Numbered from the stretch's first letter, positions 27,630 to 37,726 are shown. The stretch is DNA of 63,276 nucleotides from Chitinophagales bacterium (GCA_020628375.1 JAHDFD010000024.1:1-63276), one strand, 5' to 3'. Numbers and translations: made by a program. The notes: generated from the sequence alone by a model not told the origin.

Positions 27630-27775
27630 GTTGAGCGATTTTAAAAAACAGTGCAAAAATCATTCCATAACAACTACAAACAACTGGTTATGAGTCTAAA
27701 AATGGCTTAATTTGAATGATAGTTAAAAAAATTCAATATCTAAATTAAGGTAAAAAAGATTCTTAAACAACTATG

Positions 27776-28816
27776 CTACCCTTCATTAGCATTTATAAAC
27801 TGAGTAATCTCTTCTGAAATCGCAGCGAAATGAGGTGCTGAGATCATGTGCCCCATATTATCAATTCTGACCATTTTGCTATGAGGAATATTCTTGTGTA
27901 ATTTTTCGGAATGTTGTGGCTGAATGAGTTTGTCTTTTTGTCCATGAATGATTAAAACAGGCATCGACAAATTATATAATTCAGGTAAACGGGAACCCGA
28001 ATTTTTGATTGCCTGAAGGTGTTTTCTGGAAGTCATTTTACTGCCTTCTCGTTTTTCTCTTACTTCAAAGAACTGTCTGTTAACAGCTAATTTCAGATCT
28101 TCCTCAGTCAGCTTATTTTTAGCATCCAGAAAAGCTATGATCTCCAAACGACGCAAAAGCTTCTTCATCCACTTTTTAGGAAAAAAACCATAACGGGCTG
28201 TTAGCAAAAACATATTACTCACTACCTCAGTAGAAAAAGTTTTCAGTTCTGGATCGTGCAGCCAAGCAGTTGAGGCAATTGAAGTAAGGCTATAAACTTT
28301 ATCGGGATGTTCGATAGCCAATGTTTGAGCAATCATTCCTCCCATAGAAATGCCTACTACATGAACTTTCTCTTTCCCTAAATGATTAATGATATTTTTA
28401 GCATCGCTTGCCATATCGGAAAGATCATAAGCATCTTTAGAACGCCATCTGACTACTTCACTTGAATGTCCGGTATCTCTGTTATCGAAGCGAACTACAT
28501 GATACCCTTTATCTACTAAAAGCTGAACAAAATCATTTGGCCAGCCTGTTCCGGGGTTTGTAAAGCCCATTATCAGCAGAATAGTTGGATTTTCAGGGTT
28601 TCCTATGCTCTCATACCAAATATTCAATTTTCCCGATCGTACAAATTCAGGATTCCCCATATACAAGTTTGCATTGGTTGTATCACTTATAGCATTTATT
28701 GTATTCCGAGCATTTTGTGGAAATTGTACACCCGTTATTCCTCTTATATTGGAACAACTCGAAAATAATAACGTAAGAAGTAACAACTTGAAACTATTTT
28801 TCAATTTAGGCTTCAC
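27776..28816 (-). CDS. Alpha/beta hydrolase, lipoprotein
   Basis: 346 residues. A lipoprotein signal (lipobox LFSSC) precedes a complete alpha/beta-hydrolase domain. The nucleophile elbow is GISMGG (the Ser of VVGISMGGMIAQ), the oxyanion region LIMGFTNPGTGWP, the acid is probably the Asp of HGQKDKLI, and the catalytic His lies in NMGHMISAPHF. DNRDTGHSS after strand 4 is typical of the RsbQ/epoxide-hydrolase-like esterase group. The substrate is unknown. It lies upstream of, and on the same strand as, the DUF11 operon, 146 bp apart, and is probably expressed separately. Divergent from the TPR kinase gene. Confidence 0.92.
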   Translation of the reverse strand: MKPKLKNSFKLLLLTLLFSSCSNIRGITGVQFPQNARNTINAISDTTNANLYMGNPEFVRSGKLNIWYESIGNPENPTILLIMGFTNPGTGWPNDFVQLLVDKGYHVVRFDNRDTGHSSEVVRWRSKDAYDLSDMASDAKNIINHLGKEKVHVVGISMGGMIAQTLAIEHPDKVYSLTSIASTAWLHDPELKTFSTEVVSNMFLLTARYGFFPKKWMKKLLRRLEIIAFLDAKNKLTEEDLKLAVNRQFFEVREKREGSKMTSRKHLQAIKNSGSRLPELYNLSMPVLIIHGQKDKLIQPQHSEKLHKNIPHSKMVRIDNMGHMISAPHFAAISEEITQFINANEG

Positions 28817-28896
28817 TGAAATTAAATTATTATTGGCGAACTTAAATTTTATTTATTTCATTAATATTGATATAAGTTATCTCTTCAAAAGCACAG

Positions 28897-31011
28897 GTGG
28901 TAAAAATTCAAAAAGAAATATTATTAAAGCTTAAAAACTCCAAAAGAACAGATCATAAAGTTCAATACTATTTCAAATTATTTGAATTAAACCTTTACAC
29001 CAACCTAAAAGCATCCAAAAAATATCTTGAAGAAGCAGATCAACTGATTCAGGATAAAAATTGTATAATGTATGCTTGTTTACTTTCAAAGTGGGGAAGA
29101 TATTACCATACATTAAGTCAATATCAAGCAGTAGAAACAAGCATGAATGATGCGATCAGTTTATTCAAAAAACTGAGAAAAAAGCAATTGAGTAAAAAAG
29201 AAATTAAAACCATAGATCTATACTATGCTAGCTGTTTAGCACCACTCGCCATTATTTATCAAATGCACAAAAAAGAAAAAAAGGCATTTAAAACTATAGA
29301 ACATTGCATACAATTAAATAAAAAGCATAAGCACAAAGATGGAATAACAATAGCTTATAACCATTTAGGTATTCTTTACTATTTAACAAACAAACCTTTT
29401 AATGCACTGAATGCTTATCAGGAAGCAATAAAGAATTTAAATGTTAATGATTCTAATAATCTGGCTTCACTTTCTTCTATCAATAATAATATAGCTAATG
29501 CTTATTATCAATTAGGAAACACAGAGCTGGCATTAAAATATTACAAGCTTTGTTATGAAGATAAGAAGAAACTGAAATTATCGAAACAGAAGCTTGCGTT
29601 AACAAAAACCAATATAGGATTGGTTTACTATTACCAAAAGAACTATAAACAAGCGATTAAATACCTTGAAAGTGCGTTTAATACATATAAAACTTACAAG
29701 AGCAATAGCATCCTGCTCAGAATCCTTGTCTTTTTATCGTTGAATTATATAGAAGTAAATCAGGAAGAAAAATGTTTGAAGACTTTAGAATTTGGATTTC
29801 CACTTTTTGAAAACCGTAAAGAAAACCTAGATAAGGCATATTTTTTATGTGCTTATACACATCTGCTTTTTGAGGCTAAAAATAAAGATATAAGGTCTGA
29901 AGTGGAAGCTTTAGGAAAAAGATATGGCATTGATAATTTTGGAGTTATTGAAAAAATGATCAAGTCGTTGAATCAGGCGAATGATTTTATTGATATTAAG
30001 ATGCGATTGATAAAATTATTGGCAAACAAACTGAATAAAGAGAAGAAGTTTGAACGGGCAAATAAATATTACACTGAATTACTAGAACTTAAAGATCTTC
30101 ATGTTAATAATATTTTAGAGGAACATCGGCAGATCATAGAAGCTAATACTGTTGCAATAGGCTTTGAGAATCAAGTGAAGTTAAAAGACATTCAACTCAA
30201 CCAACAAGTACAAAACTTTAAACAACAAAAGAAACTAAATGAGTTAATTCAACAACAAAAGGAAGCATTAGAGTATTCTAATTCAATGCTCAGAAAAGAA
30301 ATAGAACAAAGAAAAGTAATTGAAAAAGAGCTCCGATATAAGAATAAAGAGCTTACCGATTTTGCCCATATTGCCTCACATGACCTTAAAGAACCTATAC
30401 GGGTAATTCACAATTTCGCACAACTGCTCGACAAGCGATATGCAGCTCAGTTAGATGAGAATTTTAAAACCGATTTAGGTTTCATCATCAATAGTTCTGA
30501 ACGTATGCATACTTTGGTTATAAACTTATTGGAATACGCAAAAACAGGGAATGAAAATATTGAGTTTGAGCTTTGTGATCTTGAGAAAATATTAAAAGAA
30601 AAAATAAATGATTACTACCTTTTAATACCTATAGAAACAATTCAGATCAGAAAACTACCAAAAGTTATAGCTAATAAAACACTCATAACCCAGTTGTTTC
30701 ACAACCTAATTGCCAATGCCATTAAATTCAGAAGAAAAGAAGTTCCTTTTGAATTGGAAATTTATGCAAACAGCACTAAGCACTACCATAAAATTTCAGT
30801 AAAAGATAATGGAATAGGCATAGCAAAAGAATATCAGAATGAGATATTCAATTTATTCAGAAAACTTCATACACAAAAAGAATATGAAGGCACAGGAATA
30901 GGTTTGGCAACAGTAAAGAAAATTATTAACCTTCACGAAGGAGAAGTTTTTGTTGAATCAGAATTTGGGAAAGGCAGCACTTTCAGTTTTACAATTCCCC
31001 GAAAAGCTTAA
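28897..31011 (+). CDS. Soluble TPR-containing sensor histidine kinase
   Basis: 704 residues, GTG start at 28897 (no better ATG near). Residues ~50-420 are TPR-like helical repeats (for example GITIAYNHLGILYYLTNKPF and IANAYYQLGNTELALKYYK). A glutamine-rich coiled coil (about 425-485) leads into a HisKA domain with phospho-acceptor His495 (HIASHDLKEPIRV). The HATPase_c domain has N box NLIANAIKF, G1 DNGIGIAKEYQ and G2 GTGIGLATVKKI. There is no signal peptide or membrane span, unlike many Bacteroidota TPR kinases, so it should sense through cytoplasmic TPR partners. No response regulator is adjacent, so it is an orphan kinase. Confidence 0.9.
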   Translation: MVKIQKEILLKLKNSKRTDHKVQYYFKLFELNLYTNLKASKKYLEEADQLIQDKNCIMYACLLSKWGRYYHTLSQYQAVETSMNDAISLFKKLRKKQLSKKEIKTIDLYYASCLAPLAIIYQMHKKEKKAFKTIEHCIQLNKKHKHKDGITIAYNHLGILYYLTNKPFNALNAYQEAIKNLNVNDSNNLASLSSINNNIANAYYQLGNTELALKYYKLCYEDKKKLKLSKQKLALTKTNIGLVYYYQKNYKQAIKYLESAFNTYKTYKSNSILLRILVFLSLNYIEVNQEEKCLKTLEFGFPLFENRKENLDKAYFLCAYTHLLFEAKNKDIRSEVEALGKRYGIDNFGVIEKMIKSLNQANDFIDIKMRLIKLLANKLNKEKKFERANKYYTELLELKDLHVNNILEEHRQIIEANTVAIGFENQVKLKDIQLNQQVQNFKQQKKLNELIQQQKEALEYSNSMLRKEIEQRKVIEKELRYKNKELTDFAHIASHDLKEPIRVIHNFAQLLDKRYAAQLDENFKTDLGFIINSSERMHTLVINLLEYAKTGNENIEFELCDLEKILKEKINDYYLLIPIETIQIRKLPKVIANKTLITQLFHNLIANAIKFRRKEVPFELEIYANSTKHYHKISVKDNGIGIAKEYQNEIFNLFRKLHTQKEYEGTGIGLATVKKIINLHEGEVFVESEFGKGSTFSFTIPRKA

Positions 31012-31778
31012 TGCACATCAATTCCATCGAAATAGATTTCAGTAATTGCTGTATCTTCATACTTATCTCCTTTATACACTTCAGCAATCTCGAATTTAAT
31101 TGTCCAAACAGATAACTCTTTATCTAAACTCCCGTCATTCTTATACCCCAAAGGTGCGATTTTAAAATGTTGTTCAGCTCGTATATCTTTTAAGTGCAAA
31201 ACTGCATAAGGCTTATCATCTACGTACACATTTAAGGTTTTTACCCTCGAATTATCTTTCCAGGCATTTTCACTCTTCACATATCCATTCACGACAATAA
31301 TTTCAGAAATGCGCGGATTCGTTGGTTGCACATGATAAGTTAATACTTCTCCAATTCCATACCCATCAACACCTTCAACCCAAGCCGTTTTATAACTGAG
31401 ATCGTGGGCATTTCCAGCTTCATAATTGATTTCACCAAAAGGCTTTAATTCTGAACTCGCCGACAAAGAATCCTGACCACCTCCACAATACCAACTGCAA
31501 CCAATATCCAATATCGACCAATACTCCTTAAAATCATGTTGGCATTTCAGATAAACCTTCTTTTCATTCAGGTCTAAATTCTCAAGATCTTCGAAGTTGT
31601 CAATATTTCTCCAGAAGTTTTCACATTCTTCCAGCATTAAATTATACTGCATTTCTTCCTGAATGCTAAAAGAGAATGGTTCACCAGTTTTATCAGGATA
31701 CATTTCTTTGAAGCCGGTAGATTGAGCTACTAGTGAAGTCGAACTTAATAATGCAAAAACATAAAATAATCGGTACAT
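31008..31778 (-). CDS. Secreted NADase-type glycan-binding (discoidin-like) domain protein
   Basis: 256 residues from the ATG at 31778; the in-frame TTG at 31787 lies in the promoter box and is rejected. A signal peptide (ends STSLVAQ) is followed by about 70 residues with no recognised fold. Then comes a discoidin-like beta-sandwich with the signature of the NADase-type glycan-binding family: YKTAWVEGVDGYGIGE, IIVVNGYVKSENAWKDNSRVK and LNVYVDDKPYAVLHL. Two cysteines in CSWYCGGG precede it. Likely a periplasmic or surface sugar-binding protein. Its stop overlaps the end of the kinase gene by 4 bp, convergently. Confidence 0.82.
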   Translation of the reverse strand: MYRLFYVFALLSSTSLVAQSTGFKEMYPDKTGEPFSFSIQEEMQYNLMLEECENFWRNIDNFEDLENLDLNEKKVYLKCQHDFKEYWSILDIGCSWYCGGGQDSLSASSELKPFGEINYEAGNAHDLSYKTAWVEGVDGYGIGEVLTYHVQPTNPRISEIIVVNGYVKSENAWKDNSRVKTLNVYVDDKPYAVLHLKDIRAEQHFKIAPLGYKNDGSLDKELSVWTIKFEIAEVYKGDKYEDTAITEIYFDGIDVH

Positions 31779-31784
31779 AATAAC

Positions 31785-31792
31785 CAAAGTTA
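31785..31792 (-). promoter_or_regulatory. -7 box TAACTTTG for the glycan-binding protein gene
   Basis: On the minus strand TAACTTTG ends 6 nt before the ATG at 31778. This fixes the start and predicts a leader of only a few nucleotides. Confidence 0.65.
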
Positions 31793-31803
31793 AAAAAATC
31801 GGA

Positions 31804-31832
31804 TAAAAAAAGGGAGCCTAAGCTCCCTTAAA
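31804..31832 (-). terminator. Terminator after the frameshifted small membrane-protein gene
   Basis: Read on the minus strand, AAGGGAGC, a short loop and GCTCCCTT are followed by seven T. It lies 20 bp beyond the stop codon at 31852, so it belongs to the frameshifted gene and insulates the next gene's promoter. Confidence 0.85.
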
Positions 31833-31851
31833 CAATTCAAGCAATCACATA

Positions 31852-32269
31852 CTATACCATAAACCAGTAAGAAACGGCACAAAATACTGCACTTACCAGC
31901 AGAATAACAGCTGTACGAATTCTGTATTCTCTAACGGCATTTTTTCTGATAACCAAACGTTCTTCCTCACTCAATTTTTTATATTGAATTCTTTGAGGTT
32001 TAACGTCTTTAAGTGTATGTTTAAAAATTATTTTAAATTGAAAATCAATAGTTTGTGGTTCTGAATAAGAAAAATTGTATGCGTTTAGCGAGCTAAATAA
32101 ATGCGATTTTTCAACATCAGGTTCATAAAATATTGGTTTTCAGTTGATAGAAATTTAAGCATACTCTAAGTTCTTTCGATTTAGCACTCTCAAAATAAGA
32201 AGCTCTATGCTTATTCCTTAAACTTGAATTATAATCCCAATTCGTGTGGGCATGTCCTGCAAATCCCAT
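31852..32269 (-). pseudogene. Small membrane protein gene split by a one-base frameshift
   Basis: The reading begins at the ATG at 32269 (MGFAGHAHTNWDYNSSL) and runs in frame 1 to about residue 45 (NFYQLK). It then meets a stop at a TTTT run on the plus strand (32137-32140). Dropping one base there continues in the next frame as KPIFYEPDVEKSH... through KDVKPQRIQYKKLSEEER to a C-terminal membrane helix (RTAVILLVSAVFCAVSYWFM) and TAG at 31852. The repaired product is about 139 residues, basic, with one C-terminal helix. Both halves have normal coding character, and a good terminator follows. It may be a recent frameshift, a sequencing error or a programmed slip. Family not recognised. Confidence 0.72.
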
Positions 32270-32403
32270 AACTGACAAGTTTTAACGTGAACAATAAAAG
32301 AAGTCAGTATCGATACTGTGTTTACTTAAGCAATTTACAGATATAACCCATAATTCCTTTTTTAAGTTCCCTAAAATTATCCACTTCTTCTTTCATTATC
32401 CCT

Positions 32404-32411
32404 TACTTTTG
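32404..32411 (+). promoter_or_regulatory. -7 box TACTTTTG for the guanine deaminase gene
   Basis: Matches TAnnTTTG, 17 nt before the ATG at 32429. Confidence 0.6.
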
Positions 32412-32428
32412 CCGTTCAATTTTTTCAA

Positions 32429-32905
32429 ATGGAAGAAAAAGACAAAGCATATCTAAGGGAAGCTATTGCCCTTTCAAAACATGGAATGGATACAAATTGT
32501 GGTGGACCATTCGGTGCCATCGTAGTTAAAGACGGACAAATTGTAGGACGTGGTTATAATAAGGTAACCTCTACCAACGATCCAACAGCACATGCAGAAG
32601 TTGTAGCGATTCGCGATGCCTGCCACTTTTTGAATACTTTTCAGTTAGATGGTTGTGTACTTTATTCTTCTTGTGAACCCTGTCCTATGTGTTTAGGAGC
32701 AATCTATTGGGCACGTCCCGATCGTTTAGTTTTTGCCTGCACAAAAGAAGATGCGGCTTCTATTGGTTTCGATGATGCTTTTATTTATGAGGAAATCAAT
32801 CTGAAACTGGAAGAACGCAAAATCCCAACTAGTAATATACTGAAAGAGGAAGGTTTTGATACGATGAAGCTTTGGTTAAAAAAAGATGACAAGAAAGAAT
32901 ACTAA
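32429..32905 (+). CDS. guaD: Guanine deaminase (CDA-fold)
   Basis: 158 residues. It hydrolyses guanine to xanthine and ammonia in purine salvage, in the cytosol. The cytidine-deaminase fold has zinc ligands in PTAHAEVVAIRDAC (His and catalytic Glu) and SCEPCPMCLGAIYWARP (two Cys). The early GGPFGAIVVKDG, the later GFDDAFIYEEI and the C-terminal KKEY follow the Bacillus GuaD type closely. TadA, the tRNA adenosine deaminase, would lack these. It overlaps the following opposite-strand gene by 4 bp at the 3' ends. Confidence 0.92.
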   Translation: MEEKDKAYLREAIALSKHGMDTNCGGPFGAIVVKDGQIVGRGYNKVTSTNDPTAHAEVVAIRDACHFLNTFQLDGCVLYSSCEPCPMCLGAIYWARPDRLVFACTKEDAASIGFDDAFIYEEINLKLEERKIPTSNILKEEGFDTMKLWLKKDDKKEY

Positions 32906-34026
32906 TGGTTTTCGTTTTTAACCTTAAAAGCATACAAAGCAAAAGAAGCTAACCAATGTTGCCCGGCATAATCACCATCGGTTATTTTACTCAAGGAGTA
33001 ATCTAAGTGTTCTATGGCTAAATTATAGGCGTTTTCATTTTCATTTAATGTAAACAAACACCAGGCACGTGAAAAATTCAATCCGTCGAGATGCACTAGT
33101 TTTCCATCGCTTCGATCTAATATTTTTCCGGGTTCTAAGCTTAATTTTTGCGCATATAATTCTGGTAAGAATTGTTTTGCCCAACTGTCAAATTGGGTTG
33201 GTGCTAAAACTTTCTTCATTATATCTATCTCCTGTAAACAAGGTGAAAGAAAGTCGTAGCCACTCGGTTCCCAACCAATAGGACAAGCTATATCATTCTG
33301 ATAAAACCTTAATGCACTTTCCTCAATAATATTCTTTAACTCAATATCACCGACCGTTACAGCATAATCATAGGCAAAACTTAAACCGAAAGCGGTATTA
33401 CTGTGCTCCCCTACCCTGATCGGATAATATAATTTGGGTAAATATTCGATATACGCTTTTGAAATATAATCGGCTAAAGGTTGAAGATTATTGAATAACT
33501 CTTTTGCAAGTGGATCATCCCAGGTATAAAGTTCTTCCTGCAATTTCAGCAACCATGCCCAACCATAAGTTCTTTCAAATGATTTACTTTCCTTATTCAT
33601 TGAAAAATAAGCCACCTCTTCAGCGATATTCTCAGCGGTTAAGTTTTGCTTTAACTTGGTAATTGCCTGTGTTCTTTTAGCTAGTTCCGGAAATTGTTTC
33701 AGTAAATAAACCAAAGACCAATGTCCGTGAACAGCAGAATGCCAATCGAAACACCCATAAAAAGCCGGATGATGTACCTGTGGCATTGCCAGATCTTCTT
33801 CTTTGGCTATCACAACACCGGATTTGTATGGTAATGGTGTTTGAATACAAGCCAGTGGTAATTCACAAAGTCTGTTTGCCTGATTAATATCTAATTCTAT
33901 ATTTTTTAAAGTACTTTTCAAGATTATTTCATTATTAGAACCTAAAAGACTTTCATTTGAGAGCTTTGTATAAAAGAAAAAAAATATTAAAGATGAAATA
34001 AAAAATAATTTTTTTATGAATATCAT
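32902..34026 (-). CDS. DUF2891 family protein, exported or membrane-anchored
   Basis: 374 residues. An N-terminal hydrophobic segment (about 5-20) may be a signal anchor. The rest matches the DUF2891 pattern: HHPAFYGCFDWHSAVHGHWSL near residues 88-108, ERTYGWAWLLKLQEEL, and RVGEHSNTAFGLSFAYDYA. It ends with WCLFTLNENENAYNLA and HWLASFALYAF. Such proteins form an alpha/alpha barrel; members are uncharacterised. The clustered His/Trp pairs suggest an active or binding site. -7 box TACTTTTG lies at 34044-34051. Confidence 0.87.
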   Translation of the reverse strand: MIFIKKLFFISSLIFFFFYTKLSNESLLGSNNEIILKSTLKNIELDINQANRLCELPLACIQTPLPYKSGVVIAKEEDLAMPQVHHPAFYGCFDWHSAVHGHWSLVYLLKQFPELAKRTQAITKLKQNLTAENIAEEVAYFSMNKESKSFERTYGWAWLLKLQEELYTWDDPLAKELFNNLQPLADYISKAYIEYLPKLYYPIRVGEHSNTAFGLSFAYDYAVTVGDIELKNIIEESALRFYQNDIACPIGWEPSGYDFLSPCLQEIDIMKKVLAPTQFDSWAKQFLPELYAQKLSLEPGKILDRSDGKLVHLDGLNFSRAWCLFTLNENENAYNLAIEHLDYSLSKITDGDYAGQHWLASFALYAFKVKNENH

Positions 34027-34043
34027 ACTCTATTTTTGAAATG

Positions 34044-34051
34044 CAAAAGTA
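34044..34051 (-). promoter_or_regulatory. -7 box TACTTTTG for the DUF2891 gene
   Basis: On the minus strand, TACTTTTG lies 17 nt before the ATG at 34026; the opposite gene starts at 34088, so the divergent promoters share about 60 bp. Confidence 0.6.
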
Positions 34052-34087
34052 AGTACCTACATCATAATTTAAAATAAGTTTATAATA

Positions 34088-35077
34088 ATGATCCATTCTA
34101 TAGAACAAGCATTTTCAATAATAGAAGAACAAATATTTGATATACCCTACAAAGCAATTAAATATCTTCAAACTCAGCCCAATAATCAACTAATTGATAA
34201 AAGAATACAATTTCATCTTGAGAAGGAAATTAATACCTTATCTGAATACTATTTTGATGAAGACTTCGAGTTTTACTTAAATACTCCTTTATGGTATGCA
34301 ATTGTAGCAGAAAATCACATTAACGATTCTTTAATTGATTTAATAATAGAATTATCAATAAAAGAATTTGATAATGATTTTTTGAGAGAACAATTTTTAC
34401 GACTTGAAAAAATCGCTATTTTCAACGGCTATTCTGAAAAAGTTATTGAAAAAAAGCTGTCGCTGATTGAAAAATATTGTAACAGTTCTTCAACAGATTA
34501 TAACTTATCTTGCTTGTTTGATGGATTAGAATATATTGAACAAGAGAAAGATAAAGAAAGATTATTTGAAATATTTCAGTTAATATGTAAACGGAAATTT
34601 TACGATTTTGGTGCTTTGCTTCCCTTCATATTTGCTGAAATAAATTATACTAAAGTGCTACCATATCTTGAAGAAGAACTCAAAAAACACAAACTTCCAA
34701 CACAAAAACAAATAAATAGAAACCCATTTATTATGTTTACGCAAGCTAATTTTTTATGGTGTAACGAGATCACTGGAACTATTGAAATAATGAATGATCC
34801 CATTGAGTTACAAAAAATGCAAGAAGAACTGTTAGATAGAACTGTTGAAAATTGGCAAGAGAGATACAGTAATGATTACTTTTCAGAAGAAGCACATCTT
34901 CAACATTTAGCACAAGAAGAAGAACTTGAAAAAAGTAAAAGAAACAAGGAACATTTCGATTTTTTTAACGAATCTGAAACCTATACTCGCGAAACGAAAA
35001 TAGGGAGAAATGATCCTTGTCCTTGCGGTTCTTCAAAGAAGTTTAAAAAATGCTGTTTGTCGAAAAACATCTATTAA
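34088..35077 (+). CDS. SEC-C motif protein (possibly DUF1186 family)
   Basis: 329 residues, helical, cytoplasmic, no signal peptide. The C-terminus carries a SEC-C zinc motif, [19 protein letters not shown] (C.C...8..CC), also found at the end of SecA and many standalone proteins. The N-terminal ~250 residues are HEAT- or TPR-like helices with many acidic residues and may correspond to DUF1186; I am not certain of this. SEC-C zinc motifs bind ribosomal or SecB partners in known cases. No operon partner. Confidence 0.82.
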   Translation: MIHSIEQAFSIIEEQIFDIPYKAIKYLQTQPNNQLIDKRIQFHLEKEINTLSEYYFDEDFEFYLNTPLWYAIVAENHINDSLIDLIIELSIKEFDNDFLREQFLRLEKIAIFNGYSEKVIEKKLSLIEKYCNSSSTDYNLSCLFDGLEYIEQEKDKERLFEIFQLICKRKFYDFGALLPFIFAEINYTKVLPYLEEELKKHKLPTQKQINRNPFIMFTQANFLWCNEITGTIEIMNDPIELQKMQEELLDRTVENWQERYSNDYFSEEAHLQHLAQEEELEKSKRNKEHFDFFNESETYTRETKIGRNDPCPCGSSKKFKKCCLSKNIY

Positions 35078-35124
35078 TAAACTTTAATGTAAATAGATGT
35101 ATTCAATTGAATCTTTGGTGAACT

Positions 35125-36921
35125 CTAATCATCTCCTAATTTCAACACTGCTAAAAATGCTTGTTGCGGTACTTCTACATTTCCTACTTGTCGCATACGT
35201 TTCTTACCCTTTTTCTGCTTTTCTAATAACTTACGCTTACGGGTAATATCACCACCATAACACTTTGCAGTTACATCTTTTCTTAAGGCAGAAAGTGTTT
35301 CACGTGCAATGATCTTAGAACCTATTGAAGCCTGAATAGCGATCATAAACTGCTGACGATTCAATAACTCTCTTAACTTCTTACACAATTTTCTTCCAAA
35401 GTAATAAGCTTTATCTCTGTGAATCAGGCACGATAAGGCATCGACAGGTTCTCCATTCAAGCGTATATCCATTTTCACAAGATCACCAGCACGATAGCCA
35501 GTCATGTGATAATCAAATGAAGCATACCCTTTAGAAATAGACTTCAAACGATCATAAAAATCGAAAACGATCTCTGCCAATGGCATATCAAAAGTCAGCT
35601 CAACACGCGATTCTGATAAATAAACCTGATTTGTCATTATACCGCGTTTGTCTATACAAAGCTTCATAATTCCACCAATAAAATCGGGCTTGGTAATGAT
35701 CTGGGCTTTTATATAAGGTTCTTCAACTCTGTTGATCGTACTTGGATCTGGTAGATCTGAAGGATTATTCACGATAAGAAAATCACCATTCGTTTTATAA
35801 CAATGGTAAGTTACCTGAGGAACCGTAGTAATTACTGCCTGATCGAACTCTCTGTCCAATCTTTCCTGAATAATTTCAAGATGGAGCATTCCCAGAAATC
35901 CACATCTGAAACCAAAGCCAAGTGCTGCCGAGGTTTCCGGTTCAAAAGTTAAAGAAGCATCGTTTAATTGTAATTTATCCAATGAATCACGTAAATCTTC
36001 AAAATCATCTGATTCGATTGGGTAAATACCTGCAAATACCATTGGCTTTACATCTTCAAAACCCTGAATTACCTCAGTAGTAGGATTTTCATGTAAGGTA
36101 ATCGTATCACCTACTTTAATTTCTTTCGATTGTTTGATTCCACAGATAAGATAGCCTACATCGCCGGCAGCAACTTGCTTTCTTTTTTCCATATCCATTC
36201 TAAGAATACCAATTTCGTCGGCAAAATAGTCATTACCTGTATTCATGAAACGGATCTTATCTCCTTTTTTGATCGTTCCGTTAAAAACCCTGAAATAGGC
36301 AATTACACCTCTGAATGGATTAAAAACTGAATCAAAGATCAAAGCTTGTAAAGGAGCCTCTTTATCTCCTTCCGGAGCGGGAACTCTTTCTACTATTGCA
36401 TTAAGTACAGTATCTAAACCGTAGCCTGTTTTACCACTTGCTTCTAATATTTCTTCACGATCACAACCAATAAGGTCAATGATCTGATCTGCTACTTCTT
36501 CTATCATTGCCCCATCCATATCAACCTTATTGATTATTGGAATGATCTCGAGATCTTGTTCAATAGCAAGATAGAGATTGGAAATAGTTTGAGCCTGAAT
36601 ACCCTGTGTAGCATCTACCAAAAGTAAAGCTCCCTCGCAAGAGCCTATCGAACGAGAAACTTCATAGGAGAAGTCAACGTGTCCGGGTGTGTCAATCAAG
36701 TTAAAAACATAGTCTTTTCCATCGGTATGCTTATAATCCATTTGAATTGCATGACTCTTTATGGTAATACCACGTTCTCTTTCAATATCCATATCATCAA
36801 GGGTCTGCTGTTGCAAATCTCTTTCAGAAACCACTTGAGTTATTTCCAATAATCTATCAGCAAGTGTACTCTTGCCGTGATCTATATGTGCAATGATGCA
36901 AAAATTCCTGTAATTCTTCAT
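35125..36921 (-). CDS. lepA: Elongation factor 4 (LepA), ribosomal GTPase
   Basis: 598 residues. Translational GTPase that acts on the ribosome during initiation or back-translocation. G1 is [14 protein letters not shown], switch [14 protein letters not shown] and G4 NKVD. It has domains II and III, and the LepA-specific C-terminal domain ends with [23 protein letters not shown] and the conserved [13 protein letters not shown]. Length is standard. A -7 box TAACTTTG lies 7 nt before the ATG. Confidence 0.98.
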   Translation of the reverse strand: MKNYRNFCIIAHIDHGKSTLADRLLEITQVVSERDLQQQTLDDMDIERERGITIKSHAIQMDYKHTDGKDYVFNLIDTPGHVDFSYEVSRSIGSCEGALLLVDATQGIQAQTISNLYLAIEQDLEIIPIINKVDMDGAMIEEVADQIIDLIGCDREEILEASGKTGYGLDTVLNAIVERVPAPEGDKEAPLQALIFDSVFNPFRGVIAYFRVFNGTIKKGDKIRFMNTGNDYFADEIGILRMDMEKRKQVAAGDVGYLICGIKQSKEIKVGDTITLHENPTTEVIQGFEDVKPMVFAGIYPIESDDFEDLRDSLDKLQLNDASLTFEPETSAALGFGFRCGFLGMLHLEIIQERLDREFDQAVITTVPQVTYHCYKTNGDFLIVNNPSDLPDPSTINRVEEPYIKAQIITKPDFIGGIMKLCIDKRGIMTNQVYLSESRVELTFDMPLAEIVFDFYDRLKSISKGYASFDYHMTGYRAGDLVKMDIRLNGEPVDALSCLIHRDKAYYFGRKLCKKLRELLNRQQFMIAIQASIGSKIIARETLSALRKDVTAKCYGGDITRKRKLLEKQKKGKKRMRQVGNVEVPQQAFLAVLKLGDD

Positions 36922-36928
36922 CGGGGCG

Positions 36929-36936
36929 CAAAGTTA
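36929..36936 (-). promoter_or_regulatory. -7 box TAACTTTG for lepA
   Basis: Minus-strand TAACTTTG, 7 nt before the lepA ATG at 36921; predicts a nearly leaderless transcript. Confidence 0.65.
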
Positions 36937-37085
36937 TTCCAATTGATACTTATGTTCCTTAATTCCTAACAAGTTATCTGAGCTCTTGTTGAAAAACTCT
37001 TCATATTCTGGCTAAATACTCAAAAATATTCCAATTAAACGCTCGTTTATAATCCAACTCTAAGTAAACAACCAAATTGAAAGCT

Positions 37086-37652
37086 ATGAAAAGTAAAGTA
37101 ATTTCTTATTTGTGTTTATCACTAATTCTATTGTTTTTGTGCATTTCTATAGTAAATGTCAATGCAAGCCCTTTGAATATTCCTGATCATGACTATTCAG
37201 AAATAAATAGCAAAAGTGATATTCAGTTCAAAAAATTCAAGAACTTGAACGCAGCATTAAAATCAGCTTCTAAACAAGATAAAATGTTAATGCTTGTATT
37301 TTCTGCAACCTGGTGTGCGCCTTGCAATTATATGAAAGACTATGTTTTCACCAATAAACAAATAAGTAGTTTTTATAATAACAATTTTGTGAACGTGTAT
37401 TTAGATGCAGACAAAGACAAAGCCTTTATTGAACAAGTGAAAAGTAAGATCGGTAATGTAAATACAATTCCTTCTTTCCTGTTTTTTGATAAAGAAAAAT
37501 ACTTTGTTTATCATTTTGAAGGAAGTCAGACAACAAGCGAGTTCTTAAAAAAAGGACATCGGGCTTTAGATGAGCAAGGATACACCCCTAACACCCAAAA
37601 CAATAGTAAAAGCTTAACATTCTGGGATAAAGTAAAAAATATATTCCGTTAA
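37086..37652 (+). CDS. Exported thioredoxin-fold protein
   Basis: 188 residues from the ATG at 37086 (MKSKVISYLCLSLILLFL); an in-frame TTG 9 bp upstream is unlikely. A signal peptide or anchor (about 5-25) precedes a thioredoxin fold with redox motif WCAPC (FSATWCAPCNYMKDYVF), as in the Thioredoxin_7/DUF255-like group. The cis-Pro loop is NTIPSFLFF. Likely reduces or isomerises disulfides in the periplasm, possibly serving the many Cys-rich secreted proteins encoded nearby. A good terminator follows. Confidence 0.9.
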   Translation: MKSKVISYLCLSLILLFLCISIVNVNASPLNIPDHDYSEINSKSDIQFKKFKNLNAALKSASKQDKMLMLVFSATWCAPCNYMKDYVFTNKQISSFYNNNFVNVYLDADKDKAFIEQVKSKIGNVNTIPSFLFFDKEKYFVYHFEGSQTTSEFLKKGHRALDEQGYTPNTQNNSKSLTFWDKVKNIFR

Positions 37653-37687
37653 AATAAGTAAGGTAAAATAATTCACAAACTATTGAA

Positions 37688-37726
37688 GCTCACAGAAATA
37701 TTAGTATCTGTGGGCTTTTTATTTTT
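37688..37726 (+). terminator. Terminator after the thioredoxin-fold gene
   Basis: Arms GCTCACAGA/TCTGTGGGC (one G-U) around a 10-nt loop are followed by TTTTTATTTTT. It lies 35 bp after the stop at 37652. It overlaps the 5' end of the long open frame of the next gene, which argues against the early start of that frame. Confidence 0.88.

Noticed and set aside
32429..32905. tRNA adenosine deaminase TadA
   Set aside because: Shares the CDA zinc motifs, but the overall pattern, including GFDDAFIYEEI and the KKEY end, is that of guanine deaminase.
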